Below are positions 1 to 9,509 of a DNA stretch of 64,000 nucleotides, piece by piece. The notes under the pieces are model-generated. The model saw nothing but the letters and a program-made list of their open reading frames with translations. It had not been told where the DNA came from and did not search any database. Position 1 is the stretch's first letter. Each line of letters begins with the position of its first letter. Source of the DNA: Gemmatimonadota bacterium (GTDB lineage: Bacteria; Gemmatimonadota; Gemmatimonadetes; Gemmatimonadales; GWC2-71-9); the NCBI GenBank assembly GCA_016713435.1, contig JADJPD010000023.1:7558-71557 (forward strand). Reading direction: 5' to 3'. The position numbers were made by a program, and so were the translations under genes.

Positions 1-215
1 ACCTGCCGATGATCATGGCCATGTACATGCGCCCGGCGCGCGCTCCGCTGGTGTTCTGGGACAAGGCGCTCGCCGGCTCCGCCCGCCTGGCCGTGGCCGT
101 GGCCGTGCTCCTGATCCTGGCCCTCGGCATCGTGCCCACCTCCGCCCTCACGCTGAGCGACGCCGCGGCCACCTCGCTGGCCCAGACGCTCGGGCCGGTC
201 GCCAGCGGCCAGTAA
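1..215 (+). CDS. nuoN: NADH-quinone oxidoreductase subunit N, C-terminal end (partial)
   Basis: This is the last part of a membrane protein whose start lies outside the window; the open frame runs in from position 3. What remains is a short MYMRPA-type loop, then one hydrophobic helix (roughly 'LAVAVAVLLILALGIVPT') and a short polar tail. That loop-helix-tail pattern is typical of the C-terminus of the NuoN antiporter-like subunit of complex I, which moves protons across the inner membrane during NADH oxidation. Only 70 residues are visible, so another Nuo/Mrp antiporter-family subunit cannot be excluded. A gene of another function follows 78 bp downstream, so this is probably the end of a nuo operon. 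Confidence 0.6.
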   Translation, partial: LPMIMAMYMRPARAPLVFWDKALAGSARLAVAVAVLLILALGIVPTSALTLSDAAATSLAQTLGPVASGQ

Positions 216-293
216 GCCACTTCGTGCCCCTGGGCCCCCGGCGTTCGCGCCGGGGGCCCGCGCTCATCCCGGACCCCGAGCCGCCACGCCCCC

Positions 294-1667
294 GTGAACG
301 TTCCGCGCTCCATCTTCCGCCAGTACGACGTCCGCGGCCTCGTGGGCAGCGAGCTCACGCCCGCCTTCGCCGAGGCGCTCGGCCGCGCCTACGCCACGCT
401 CGCCTGGGAACGCCTGGGCCGCGCCCCACGGATCGCCGTGGGGCGGGACAACCGGCCCAGCGGCGCGGGGCTGGCCAGCGGCATCCGCCGGGGCATCGTC
501 CTCGCGGGTGGCACGGCCGTGGATGTGGGGGAGGTGCCCACGCCGGCGCTCTACTTCGCGGTGCACGCGCTCGAGACTGACGGCGGCGTGCAGGTCACCG
601 GCTCCCACAACCCCCCCGAGTTCAACGGATTCAAGATGGTGCTGGCCGGCGACGCCCTCCACGGCGAGGACGTCCTCCGGCTGTACGAGATCATCATGCT
701 GGAGCAGTGGCGCGAGGAGGCCGGCGGCGGCGAGTCGGCCGACGGCTCCATTCTCCGGCGCTACCGCGAGGCCATCGTGGCACACCACCGCCTGGCCCGC
801 CCCGTGAAGGTGGCGGTGGACTGCGGCAACGGCGTGGCGAGCCTCATCGCGGTGGAGACGCTCGAGGCCCTGGGCTGCGAGGTGGTCCCGCTCTTCTGCG
901 AGTCCGACGGCACCTTCCCCAACCATCACCCCGACCCCACCGTCCTCGAGAACCTCGTCGACCTCCAGGCCGCCGTCCGCCGCAGCGGCGCCGAGCTCGG
1001 CATCGCCTTCGACGGCGACGCCGACCGCATCGGCGCCGTGGACGAGGCCGGCGGGGTGGTCTTCGGCGACCAGCTGCTGGTGCTCTATGGCCGCGACGCC
1101 GTGCGCCGCTTCGGCGCCGGCGTGCCCGTGATCTTCGACGTGAAGTGCTCCGAGGTCCTGCCGCAGGCGCTCTCCGCCGCGGGTGCGCGCCCGGAGATGT
1201 GGCGCACCGGCCACTCGCTCATCAAGGCGCGGATGAAGGAGCTCAAGAGCCCTCTCGCCGGCGAGATGAGCGGCCACATGTTCTTCGGCGGCGACTGGTA
1301 CGGTTTCGACGACGCGCTCTTCGCCGCCGCCCGCCTGCTCGAGATCGTCGCGGCGGGGCGGGGCGGGCTGGCCCCGCTCCTCGCCGATCTTCCCGCCACC
1401 CACGCCACGCCGGAGCTCCGCGTGGACTGCCCGGAGGAGAAGAAGTTCCCCGTCGTGGCCGAGGCGGCCGCCTACTTCGCGGCCCGGTACCCCGTCAACA
1501 CCATCGACGGTGTCCGCATGACCTTCCCGAAGGGCTGGGGCCTCGTGCGCGCCTCCAACACCCAGCCCATCCTCGTCCTCCGTTTCGAGGCCACCGACCC
1601 CGCCGCCCTCGCCGCGTACCAGGCCGAGGTCATGGGCTGGGTGGAGGCGCGGATCGCCGCCGCCTAG
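294..1667 (+). CDS. manB: Phosphomannomutase/phosphoglucomutase
   Basis: An alpha-D-phosphohexomutase of 457 residues that interconverts the 1- and 6-phosphates of mannose or glucose to feed polysaccharide, LPS and sugar-nucleotide synthesis in the cytoplasm. The active-site loop TGSHNPPEFNGFKM carries the phosphoserine (Ser104). The metal loop DGDADR is at 240-245, the sugar-binding GEMSGH at 323-328, and the phosphate-binding RASNTQP near the C-terminus. All four domains of the superfamily are present at normal length. The start is GTG at 294; the frame opens with FRQYDVRG, as expected for AlgC/ManB-type enzymes. It stands alone between nuoN and a large membrane protein. The split between mannose and glucose specificity cannot be read from sequence alone. 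Confidence 0.9.
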   Translation: MNVPRSIFRQYDVRGLVGSELTPAFAEALGRAYATLAWERLGRAPRIAVGRDNRPSGAGLASGIRRGIVLAGGTAVDVGEVPTPALYFAVHALETDGGVQVTGSHNPPEFNGFKMVLAGDALHGEDVLRLYEIIMLEQWREEAGGGESADGSILRRYREAIVAHHRLARPVKVAVDCGNGVASLIAVETLEALGCEVVPLFCESDGTFPNHHPDPTVLENLVDLQAAVRRSGAELGIAFDGDADRIGAVDEAGGVVFGDQLLVLYGRDAVRRFGAGVPVIFDVKCSEVLPQALSAAGARPEMWRTGHSLIKARMKELKSPLAGEMSGHMFFGGDWYGFDDALFAAARLLEIVAAGRGGLAPLLADLPATHATPELRVDCPEEKKFPVVAEAAAYFAARYPVNTIDGVRMTFPKGWGLVRASNTQPILVLRFEATDPAALAAYQAEVMGWVEARIAAA

Positions 1668-1709
1668 CGGCCTGCTGGCTTCCGCCACGGCCGCCGTTAC
1701 CTTCTCCGC

Positions 1710-4145
1710 ATGTCCCAGCGCGGCATCCGCATCACCCTCGCCGTCGTGCTCGCGGTCCTGCTCCTCTTCGCGGGGCGCTGGGCCGCGGGCCTCGCGGCCG
1801 ATCGCTGGTGGGCGGCCTCGCTCTCCCCGGCCGCCGCGGAATTCGTCACCGACTGGGCCGTCCTGCGGCTCGCACTCGAGCTGGCGGGGATCCTCCTCGC
1901 ATCCGCCTGGTTCGTCGGCAACCTGCTGGTGGTCTACCGTGCCATCGGCTCGGTGCAGGTTCACCGGCGGCTGGCCAACCTCGAGATCCGGGAGGCAGTG
2001 AACCTGCAGGCCCTCGCCGCGCTCAGCGTGGCCGGCGGACTCTTCCTGGGACTCGTCACAGGGCGGGGCACCGGGCGCTGGACCGCGGACGTGGTCCTCG
2101 CCTGGTCCGGCTTCCAGATGGGCGAGGTGGAGCCCTTCCTGGGCCGGGACGTCGGCTACTACCTGGCCGAACTGCCGCTGTGGCGGAAGCTGCACGGCTT
2201 CGCGCTCCTGCTCATCCTGCTGGCGCTCGGCGGAGCCGCCATCCTGTACGCTTTGATCGGCGCCATGCGCTGGCTCGACCGGCGCCTGGCCCTGAACGAC
2301 CACGCCAGGATGCACCTCGGCGCCCTGCTGGTCCTCCTCGGACTGGTGCTGGCGTGGGGGTATGCGCGGGAGCCGGCCGAGCTCGTGGCTGGCGTCATTG
2401 GGACGGTGCACACCGGGCTCTTCGGTTTCCGCACCACGGTGGCGTTTGCCCTCACGGGGCTGGCGCTCGGGACCGCCATCCTCAGCGCACTCTGGGCGGC
2501 ACGGGGCCGGCACACGCTGGTGCTCAGCTCCTGGCTCGTGCTCGGGGCGGCCTCGCTGCTCGGCCACCACATCATCCCGGCACTGATCGGCACCTCCCCA
2601 AGCTCGACGCTGGAGCCGTCCGTCCGTCGCAAGCTCGACCAGCTTGCCTACGGCATGGTGGCGCTGCGCGAGTCCACCCTCGCGCGCCAGGCCGAACCCG
2701 CGGCGCCGCCCGCCCCGTTTGCGGTCTGGCAGCCCACCCTCGCCGCCGATGCCATCCCCGGCGACTCCGGCCGTGTCGTCGCGGTCGATCGCGCTGTCCT
2801 GCCGATCGGCGGGCGGCAGCGGCCCGGCTGGCTGGTGGTGCGGGTGCAGTCAGGCGAGGGTGCGCAGGTGGCCGCCCTGCTCGACGACCGGACCACCGGC
2901 GACGGCCACCCCCTCACGTACACTGACCCCGACAGCCTCCGCTCGGCAGCCGGCCTGCCGGACCTCCACCTGCCGCGCCGCGGCCTCTGGCCCGGCGTCC
3001 GGGGCACCGTGGTGGATACCGTCCCCGGGGGGGTGAAGGTCGGCACCGGGCTGAGGCGCCTGGCGCTCGCGTGGGCGCTCCAGTCGGGGGACCTGCTCGA
3101 GCCGGAGGTGGCCGAGCGCTACGCCTACTGGTACCTCGATCCGGTGGAGCGACTCCGGCGCCTCGCCCCGTACGTGGCCTGGGGCACCCCGACGCCCCGG
3201 CTGCTCGACGGCGAGCTGCTGTGGGTGGTGGATGGTTACCTGCCGAGCTTCACCTTCCCGGCGTCCACCCGCATCCGCTATCACGGGGAGTGGGTGGGCG
3301 CGCTCCGGGCCGGCTTTCTCGGTGTCGTCCGCGGCGAATCGGGCGCCACGGCCATCTACCTCCGTCACGGTTCCGACGAGCTGGCCAAGGAGTGGCAGGC
3401 CCTCTTCCCGGGCATCATCCAGCCCGCGTCCGCCATTCCCCCCGATGTCCTCCGCTCGCTCGCCTACCCGCGCGAGGCGCTCGAGGCGCAGGTCCGCGTC
3501 CTCGGCCAGCCGCACTGGGGCTTCGGCGAGCCCGTCGGCCACAGCGACCAGGTCACCGGCGAGGCCCCGCCCGAGGCCTCGCTCTGGGAGGCGGACACCT
3601 CCGGGGTGGAGCAGGTGGTACCGTTCCAGCGTCCGCCCCAGCGCTTCGTCTCCGCGGTGGCGCGGGCCCGGTCCACCGACGGCTGGGCCATGCTCACCGT
3701 GCTGCGGGTGGACAGCCTCCTCGCCCTCCCGGATCCGGCGGCGCTCCAGACCCGCTGGGGCCGTTTTCCCACCTTCCAGCAGCTCAAGGACTCCGTCGAG
3801 AAGGCGGGTGCCCGCCTCGAGGCCGGGGCCGTTCGCTACTGGCCCACCTCCGAAGGCCTCGGCGCCTACCAGACCTACTTTGCCCGCCGGGACGGCGAGC
3901 CGCCGGTCCTGGCCTGGGTGAGCCTGGCCGTGGGCGAGCGGGGCGGGGCGGGCCACGACCTCGAGGAGGCCTGGGCCAACATGCTCGGCCTGTCGGCGCC
4001 GAATGTGTCCGCCGGCGTGCGCGGCACCCAGCTGATCGAGGCCCGGCGCCAGCTCGAAGCCGCCGACCAGGCGCTTCGCCGCGGCGATCTGGAGGCCTTC
4101 GGCCGGGCGTGGGAGTCCCTCAAGCGCACCCTCCGGTCGCCATAA
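1710..4145 (+). CDS. UPF0182 family large membrane protein
   Basis: A protein of 811 residues with about seven N-terminal transmembrane helices (roughly residues 7-290) followed by a large, probably extracytoplasmic domain. The order of features (RWW near residue 30, a VVYRAIGS loop, a long soluble region with TYTDPDS-like and TFP-STRIRYHGEW segments, and a helical tail 'AADQALRRGDLEAFGRAWESL') matches the UPF0182 family (PF03699). No biochemical function is established for that family. It is slightly shorter than the usual 900 or so residues. The ATG at 1710 lies 6 nt after a TACCTT -10-like box, so a leaderless transcript is possible; no Shine-Dalgarno is evident. Function unknown. Confidence 0.8.
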   Translation: MSQRGIRITLAVVLAVLLLFAGRWAAGLAADRWWAASLSPAAAEFVTDWAVLRLALELAGILLASAWFVGNLLVVYRAIGSVQVHRRLANLEIREAVNLQALAALSVAGGLFLGLVTGRGTGRWTADVVLAWSGFQMGEVEPFLGRDVGYYLAELPLWRKLHGFALLLILLALGGAAILYALIGAMRWLDRRLALNDHARMHLGALLVLLGLVLAWGYAREPAELVAGVIGTVHTGLFGFRTTVAFALTGLALGTAILSALWAARGRHTLVLSSWLVLGAASLLGHHIIPALIGTSPSSTLEPSVRRKLDQLAYGMVALRESTLARQAEPAAPPAPFAVWQPTLAADAIPGDSGRVVAVDRAVLPIGGRQRPGWLVVRVQSGEGAQVAALLDDRTTGDGHPLTYTDPDSLRSAAGLPDLHLPRRGLWPGVRGTVVDTVPGGVKVGTGLRRLALAWALQSGDLLEPEVAERYAYWYLDPVERLRRLAPYVAWGTPTPRLLDGELLWVVDGYLPSFTFPASTRIRYHGEWVGALRAGFLGVVRGESGATAIYLRHGSDELAKEWQALFPGIIQPASAIPPDVLRSLAYPREALEAQVRVLGQPHWGFGEPVGHSDQVTGEAPPEASLWEADTSGVEQVVPFQRPPQRFVSAVARARSTDGWAMLTVLRVDSLLALPDPAALQTRWGRFPTFQQLKDSVEKAGARLEAGAVRYWPTSEGLGAYQTYFARRDGEPPVLAWVSLAVGERGGAGHDLEEAWANMLGLSAPNVSAGVRGTQLIEARRQLEAADQALRRGDLEAFGRAWESLKRTLRSP

Positions 4146-4154
4146 GTCTCACCG

Positions 4155-4183
4155 TTGCCAACGGTTAGCCCGCCCGCTAGCTT
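4155..4183 (+). promoter_or_regulatory. Putative sigma70-type promoter of sucCD
   Basis: TTGCCA at 4155-4160 and TAGCTT at 4178-4183 are separated by exactly 17 bp, in the gap between the UPF0182 gene and sucC. This would place the transcript start near 4190, about 50 nt before the sucC GTG. Assigned by eye from consensus and spacing only. Confidence 0.5.
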
Positions 4184-4241
4184 CCGCCCCGCCAGTGACC
4201 CTACCCGGGTCCGACGCAGGTTCCCCAGGGGAGAGGACAGC

Positions 4242-5377
4242 GTGAATCTTCACGAATATCAGGGTCGGCAGATCTTCCGATCGGCCGGCATTCCCATGCC
4301 CGACGGCGACGTCGCCTCCACCCCGTCCGAGGCGGAGTCCATCGCCCGGCGCGTGGGCGGGACCGTGGTCGTGAAGGCCCAGGTCCACGCCGGCGGGCGG
4401 GGCAAGGCGGGCGGCGTGAAGCTCGCCAAGAACCCGGCGGAGGCCGCCGAGGCCGCCGAGAAGATCCTTGGCATGAGCATCAAGGGTCTCGTGGTCCAGA
4501 AGGTCCTCGTGGTCCCGGCGGCCGACATCGTCACCGAGGCCTACATGGGCCTGATCATGGACCGCGCCAGCCAGCGTCCGGTGTTCATGGTGAGCCCGGC
4601 CGGCGGCATCGACATCGAGGAAGTGGCCGCCAAGACGCCCGAGAAGATCCGCCGCCTCGCCGTGGATCCCCGGTACGGGATCCTGCCGCACCAGGCACTG
4701 GGCCTCGCCCTGTTCCTGTACAAGGACATCGCGCAGGCCCGCCAGGCGGCGAGGATCATGGAGCAGCTCTACGGCGTCTTCACGGCCAATGGCTGCTCGC
4801 TCGCCGAGATCAACCCGCTCGTCACCACGCCAGACGGCAAGGTCCTGGCGCTCGACGCCAAGGTGTCGATCGACGACAACGAGCTGGACCGCCGCCCCGA
4901 CCTCGCGCTCCTGCGAGACGAGACCGCCGAGGAGCCGAGCGAGGTCCAGGCCCGCCGCGCCAACCTCACGTTCATCAAGCTCTCGGGCAACGTGGGGTGC
5001 GTGGTCAACGGTGCCGGCCTCGCCATGGCCACCATGGACCTGGTCAAGTATTACGGCGGCGACCCGGCCAACTTCCTCGACATCGGCGGCAGCTCCAACC
5101 CGGACAAGGTGGTCAACGCCCTCCGCATCATCACGGCGGACCCGGCGGTGAAGGCCATCCTCTTCAACATCTTCGGCGGCATCACCCGCACCGACGACGT
5201 GGCCAACGGCATCAAGACGGCGCTGGCCCAGTTCCCGGTGAAGGTCCCCATCGTGGTGCGCCTCACCGGCACCAACGAGGCCGAGGCGGTGAAGATCCTG
5301 CAGGGCATCGGCATGACCGCGCTGTCCGACATGGATGAGGCCGTCCAGAAGGTCGTGGCGCTGGTGAAGGAGGCCGC

Positions 5378-5381
<4 letters not shown>
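4242..5381 (+). CDS. sucC: Succinate-CoA ligase (ADP-forming) beta subunit
   Basis: The beta chain of the TCA-cycle enzyme that makes ATP (or GTP) and succinate from succinyl-CoA; 379 residues, close to the usual 388. It begins with the invariant NLHEYQ motif and has the N-terminal ATP-grasp fold (VVKAQVHAGGRGKAGGVK) and the C-terminal ligase/CoA domain with GGSSNPDKV and NIFGGITRTDDVANG. The GTG at 4242 is chosen because homologues start exactly at (M)NLHEYQ and a GGGGAGAGGA ribosome site sits just upstream (about 4228-4237); the open frame extends to 4155 but that leader is not family-like. Its stop overlaps the start of sucD by 4 bp, so the two chains are translationally coupled. Confidence 0.96.
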
Positions 5382-6250
<869 letters not shown>

Positions 6251-6287
6251 CCCACCGGTGGCCATCCCGGCCGCCGACCTGTGTCGA

Positions 6288-6311
6288 GGGCGCGGCCCCT
6301 GGGCCGCGCCC
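6288..6311 (+). terminator. GC hairpin after sucD
   Basis: GGGCGCGGCCC at 6288-6298 is the exact reverse complement of 6301-6311, with only CT between (in practice a 9 bp stem and a 6 nt loop). No U-tract follows. It lies between the sucD stop and the ndk ribosome site, so it may be a terminator, an attenuator or an mRNA stabiliser. Confidence 0.5.
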
Positions 6312-6335
6312 CAACTCACCCGAAGGAAGAGTCCA

Positions 6336-6767
6336 GTGGCCAAGCAGATCACCCTCGGCATGCTCAAGCCCGACGCCATCCAGAGTGGCAAGGCCGGGCT
6401 CATCATCGCCCACCTCCAGAAGGAGGGCTTCACCATCCGGGCAGCCAGGCTCACCCGCCTGTCCAAGGCGCAGGCCGGGAAGTTCTACGAGGTCCACAAG
6501 GACCGGCCGTTCTACGCCGATCTCTGCGGGTTCATGACCTCGGGCCCGGTTCTCCCCATGGCGCTGGAGCGGGACGACGCGGTGGCCCACTTCCGGAAGG
6601 TCATCGGCGCCACCGACCCGGCCGAGGCGGCCGAGGGCACCATCCGGAAGCTCTATGCCCAGTCGAAGGGCATGAACGCCATCCACGGCTCGGACAGCGT
6701 GGAGAATGGGCTTCGCGAGGTGGCCTTCTTCTTCACCGAGAGCGAGCTGGCCGACCTCTGGGGCTGA
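6336..6767 (+). CDS. ndk: Nucleoside-diphosphate kinase
   Basis: A 143-residue enzyme that passes a phosphate from ATP to other nucleoside diphosphates through a phosphohistidine. The catalytic His117 is in NAIHGSD, and the N-terminal TLGMLKPDAI motif is intact; length is the family norm. The GTG at 6336 is chosen because AAGGAAGA lies 6 nt upstream and the family always begins near (M)AKQITL; the open frame reaches to 6258 without family-like residues. It follows sucCD, the enzyme pair that produces NTPs, across a hairpin. Confidence 0.95.
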   Translation: MAKQITLGMLKPDAIQSGKAGLIIAHLQKEGFTIRAARLTRLSKAQAGKFYEVHKDRPFYADLCGFMTSGPVLPMALERDDAVAHFRKVIGATDPAEAAEGTIRKLYAQSKGMNAIHGSDSVENGLREVAFFFTESELADLWG

Positions 6768-6812
6768 GGGCGCGTGGGGCGGTGGGGCGGGGCCGCTTCA
6801 CGGTCCCGTCCC

Positions 6813-6841
6813 TTGACCCAAGTCCATGTCCTGACTAGGTT
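6813..6841 (+). promoter_or_regulatory. Promoter of the yceD-rpmF-plsX-fab operon
   Basis: TTGACC (6813-6818) and TAGGTT (6836-6841) are 17 bp apart, the best sigma70-like match I saw. The first gene starts at 6850, only 8 nt after the -10 box, so the transcript would have almost no leader; no Shine-Dalgarno stands before that ATG. Confidence 0.65.
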
Positions 6842-6849
6842 TTGGGGCT

Positions 6850-7314
6850 ATGCTTCAGGTCGATGCCCGGGAGCTTCAGCGCGGCCCGGTGGAAACCGTC
6901 GGGCGGCTTGAAGCCGACGATGCGACGTTTGAGGGTCTCGGTCTTGCCCTCGACGGCCCAGTGCAGGTGGCGGGGCGCCTCACCCAGTCGGGTGACCAGG
7001 ATTTCTTCTGGAAGGCCCGGCTCAGTGGACGGCTCCACGGCAGTTGCCGCCGGTGCCTCACCGACATGACGTATCCCCTCGACACGGACGTCGAGGTGCT
7101 CTTCAGCGCCGATCCCGAGGCCGCCGACGATCCGTCGGTCTATCCTCTCGAGGCGCCTGTCTCCCGCGTGGACGTCCGTCCGGCGGTGCGCGAGGAACTC
7201 GCGCTCGCCGTGTCCGCGTATCCGCTCTGCCGAGAAGACTGCGCCGGGCTCTGTCCCCGGTGCGGAGCGGACCTGAACGCCGGGCCGTGCGGCTGCACGG
7301 CCCCTGAACGCTGA
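6850..7314 (+). CDS. yceD: YceD/DUF177 family protein
   Basis: A 154-residue member of the DUF177 (YceD) family, found upstream of rpmF in most bacteria and linked to 23S rRNA accumulation in some. It has the central SCRRCL motif (about residues 59-64) and the C-terminal Cys-rich tail (CREDC-GLCPRCG-GPCGC) that looks metal-binding. It is the first gene of the lipid operon, 7 bp before rpmF. The ATG lies directly behind a strong promoter, suggesting leaderless translation. The family role is known mostly from its position and from E. coli and plant work; nothing here is specific to fatty-acid synthesis. Confidence 0.88.
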   Translation: MLQVDARELQRGPVETVGRLEADDATFEGLGLALDGPVQVAGRLTQSGDQDFFWKARLSGRLHGSCRRCLTDMTYPLDTDVEVLFSADPEAADDPSVYPLEAPVSRVDVRPAVREELALAVSAYPLCREDCAGLCPRCGADLNAGPCGCTAPER

Positions 7315-7321
7315 GGCCCCG

Positions 7322-7504
7322 ATGGCTGTCCCGAAGCGAAAGCTCTCCAAGTCCCGCAAGCGGCTCCGCCGCGGTCACGACAAGGCCACGGTGATTCCGG
7401 CCCAGGCCTGCCCGCGCTGCTCGAGCCCCAAGTTGCCGCACCGCGTCTGCCCCACCTGCGGGTACTATCGCGGCAAGAAGATGGTCGAGGTCGAGGACGC
7501 CTGA
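7322..7504 (+). CDS. rpmF: 50S ribosomal protein L32
   Basis: A 60-residue L32 with the MAVPKRKLSKSRKR start and a zinc-type pair of cysteine knuckles (ACPRC and VCPTC), so it is the C+ form. It lies between yceD and plsX, the classic arrangement that couples ribosome and membrane-lipid synthesis; plsX starts 2 bp after its stop. Confidence 0.97.
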   Translation: MAVPKRKLSKSRKRLRRGHDKATVIPAQACPRCSSPKLPHRVCPTCGYYRGKKMVEVEDA

Positions 7505-7506
7505 GC

Positions 7507-8520
7507 GTGATCCGCATCGCGCTCGACGCCATGGGTGGCGACCACCACCCGCAGGCGGAGGTCGACGGCGCGGCCCTGGCCCTGAAGGAGCTCCCCCCGG
7601 GCTTCCTCATCCAGCTGGTGGGGCGCCGCGCGGCCATTGAGGCCGAGCTGGCGCGCCATCCCGACCTCGATCGCGCCCGCATCGAGGTCCACGAGGCGCC
7701 GGACGTGATCGGCATGGACGAGAAGCCCCTCGCCGCCGTCCGCAAGAAGCCCAACTCGAGCCTGCACGTCGGGCTCGGCCTGCAGAAGGCCGGGGCGTCC
7801 GACGCGTTCGTCTCCGCCGGCAACACCGGCGCGGTGCTCGTCGGCAGCACCATGATCCTCGGCCTCCACGAGGGCGTCGACCGCGCCGCGGTCGGCGCGC
7901 TCTTCCCCACCGCCGCCGAGCCCACGCTCGTCCTCGATGCCGGCGCCACCGTGGATTGCTCCCCCCGGGAGCTCCTCGGCTTCGCCTGGCTCGGCACCAT
8001 CTACCTCACCGACGTCCTCGGCCGCCCCTCCGCCAAGGTGGGGCTGCTCAACGTCGGCGAGGAAGACGAGAAGGGGAACGCCGCGGCCAAGGAAGCCCAC
8101 CAGCTCCTCAAGCAGGCCACCGGCCTCAACTACATCGGCAACATCGAGGGCCGCGACATCGTCGCCGGCCACCCGGTGCACGGCCAGATGGACGTGGTGG
8201 TCTGCGACGGCTTCGTCGGCAACATCGTCCTCAAGTTCTACGAGTCCGTCGGCCGCCTCATCGTCCGGCTCTGCAAGGGCAAGGCGCCCGGCATCCTCGA
8301 GCGTCCCGACGTCCAGGGCGTCTTCCGCCACCTCGACTACAGCGAGTACGGCGGCGGCCCGCTCCTCGGCGTCAAGGGCGTGAGCGTCATCTGCCACGGC
8401 TCCTCCTCGCCCAACGCATTCAAGAACGCCATCCGGATCGCCGTGCAGGCGGTGGCCCACGACCTGAGCGCGCACATCGGCGCCCAGTTCGCGCGGCGTG
8501 AGGCCGGGGCCAAGACCTGA
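7507..8520 (+). CDS. plsX: Phosphate acyltransferase PlsX
   Basis: Converts acyl-ACP to acyl-phosphate for glycerolipid synthesis at the inner membrane. It is 337 residues long, opening with IRIALDAMGGDHHP, and has the SAGNTGAVL motif and the C-terminal GVKGVSVICHGSS segment typical of PlsX. GTG start at 7507, 2 bp after rpmF. Its stop overlaps the fabH start by one base (TGATG). Confidence 0.96.
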   Translation: MIRIALDAMGGDHHPQAEVDGAALALKELPPGFLIQLVGRRAAIEAELARHPDLDRARIEVHEAPDVIGMDEKPLAAVRKKPNSSLHVGLGLQKAGASDAFVSAGNTGAVLVGSTMILGLHEGVDRAAVGALFPTAAEPTLVLDAGATVDCSPRELLGFAWLGTIYLTDVLGRPSAKVGLLNVGEEDEKGNAAAKEAHQLLKQATGLNYIGNIEGRDIVAGHPVHGQMDVVVCDGFVGNIVLKFYESVGRLIVRLCKGKAPGILERPDVQGVFRHLDYSEYGGGPLLGVKGVSVICHGSSSPNAFKNAIRIAVQAVAHDLSAHIGAQFARREAGAKT

Positions 8521-9509
8521 TGCAGCGGCCCATCGCCCACATCGCCGGGCTGGGGGTGTGCATCCCGACCCGGGTCGTGACCAACCACGACTTCGCGGAG
8601 CGCCTCGAGACCAGCGACCAGTGGATCGTGGAGCGCACCGGCATCAAGGAGCGCCGCTTCGCGGCGGCCCACGAGACGGTGTCCACCATGGCCAGGGACG
8701 CCACCGCGGCCGCCCTCGCGCGCGCGGGCATCACGGCCAAGGACCTCTCGGCGATCATCGTCGCCACCGCCTCGCCGGACCGGCCGCTGCCGAGCACCGC
8801 CTGCCTGCTGCAGGCCCAGCTCGGCGCCGAGAACGCCGCGGCCTTCGACATCGCCGCCGCCTGCTCCGGGTTCATCTACGGCATCACCATCGCCGAGGGG
8901 CTCATCGCCACCGGGCATGGGGACCATATCCTGGTGGTCGGCGGCGAGAAGCTCACGGCCATCACCGACCAGAACGACCGCTCCACCGCCATCCTCTTCG
9001 GCGACGGCGCGGGCGTGGCGGTGGTCTCCAAGGGCGCCCGCGATGGCCGGGGCATCCTCTCCACGTTCTTCAAGTCCGACGGCCGGCTGGCCGACCTGCT
9101 GACCATCCCCGGCGGCGGCACCGCCGACCCGATCAGCGAGAAGGTCGTGGCGGAGCGCTCGCACTTCATGCGCATGGCGGGGCGCGAGGTCTTCAAGCAC
9201 GCGGTGCTGGAGATGGCCGAGGCCTGCGACGAGGCCATTCGCCGCGCCGGCGTGAAGCCTGAGGAAATCGACCTCATGGTCCCGCACCAGGCCAACATCC
9301 GGATCATCGACGCCACGGCCAAGCACGCCAACGTGCCGCTCGAGAAGGTCATGGTCACGGTGGATCGCTACGGCAACACCTCCGCCGCGTCCATCCCCAT
9401 GGCGCTCGCCGACGCGGAGGCCAGCGGCCGCCTCAAGCCGGGGATGCTGGTGCTGCTGGTGGCGTTCGGCGCGGGCTTCACCTGGGGCAGCACGGTGGTG
9501 CGCTGGTGA
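8520..9509 (+). CDS. fabH: Beta-ketoacyl-ACP synthase III
   Basis: Starts fatty-acid chains by condensing acetyl-CoA (or a branched acyl-CoA) with malonyl-ACP. It has 329 residues and the complete Cys-His-Asn triad: Cys115 in AAACSGF, His256 in HQANIRI and Asn286 in GNTSAAS. Starts one base inside the plsX stop and ends 4 bp inside fabD, so it is tightly coupled to both. Acyl primer preference cannot be read from the sequence. Confidence 0.97.
   Translation: MQRPIAHIAGLGVCIPTRVVTNHDFAERLETSDQWIVERTGIKERRFAAAHETVSTMARDATAAALARAGITAKDLSAIIVATASPDRPLPSTACLLQAQLGAENAAAFDIAAACSGFIYGITIAEGLIATGHGDHILVVGGEKLTAITDQNDRSTAILFGDGAGVAVVSKGARDGRGILSTFFKSDGRLADLLTIPGGGTADPISEKVVAERSHFMRMAGREVFKHAVLEMAEACDEAIRRAGVKPEEIDLMVPHQANIRIIDATAKHANVPLEKVMVTVDRYGNTSAASIPMALADAEASGRLKPGMLVLLVAFGAGFTWGSTVVRW

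Noticed and set aside
264..2570. Very long minus-strand open frame (768 codons)
   Set aside because: It lies opposite two well-supported genes and has the His/Gly/Arg/Glu bias of antisense frames in GC-rich DNA.
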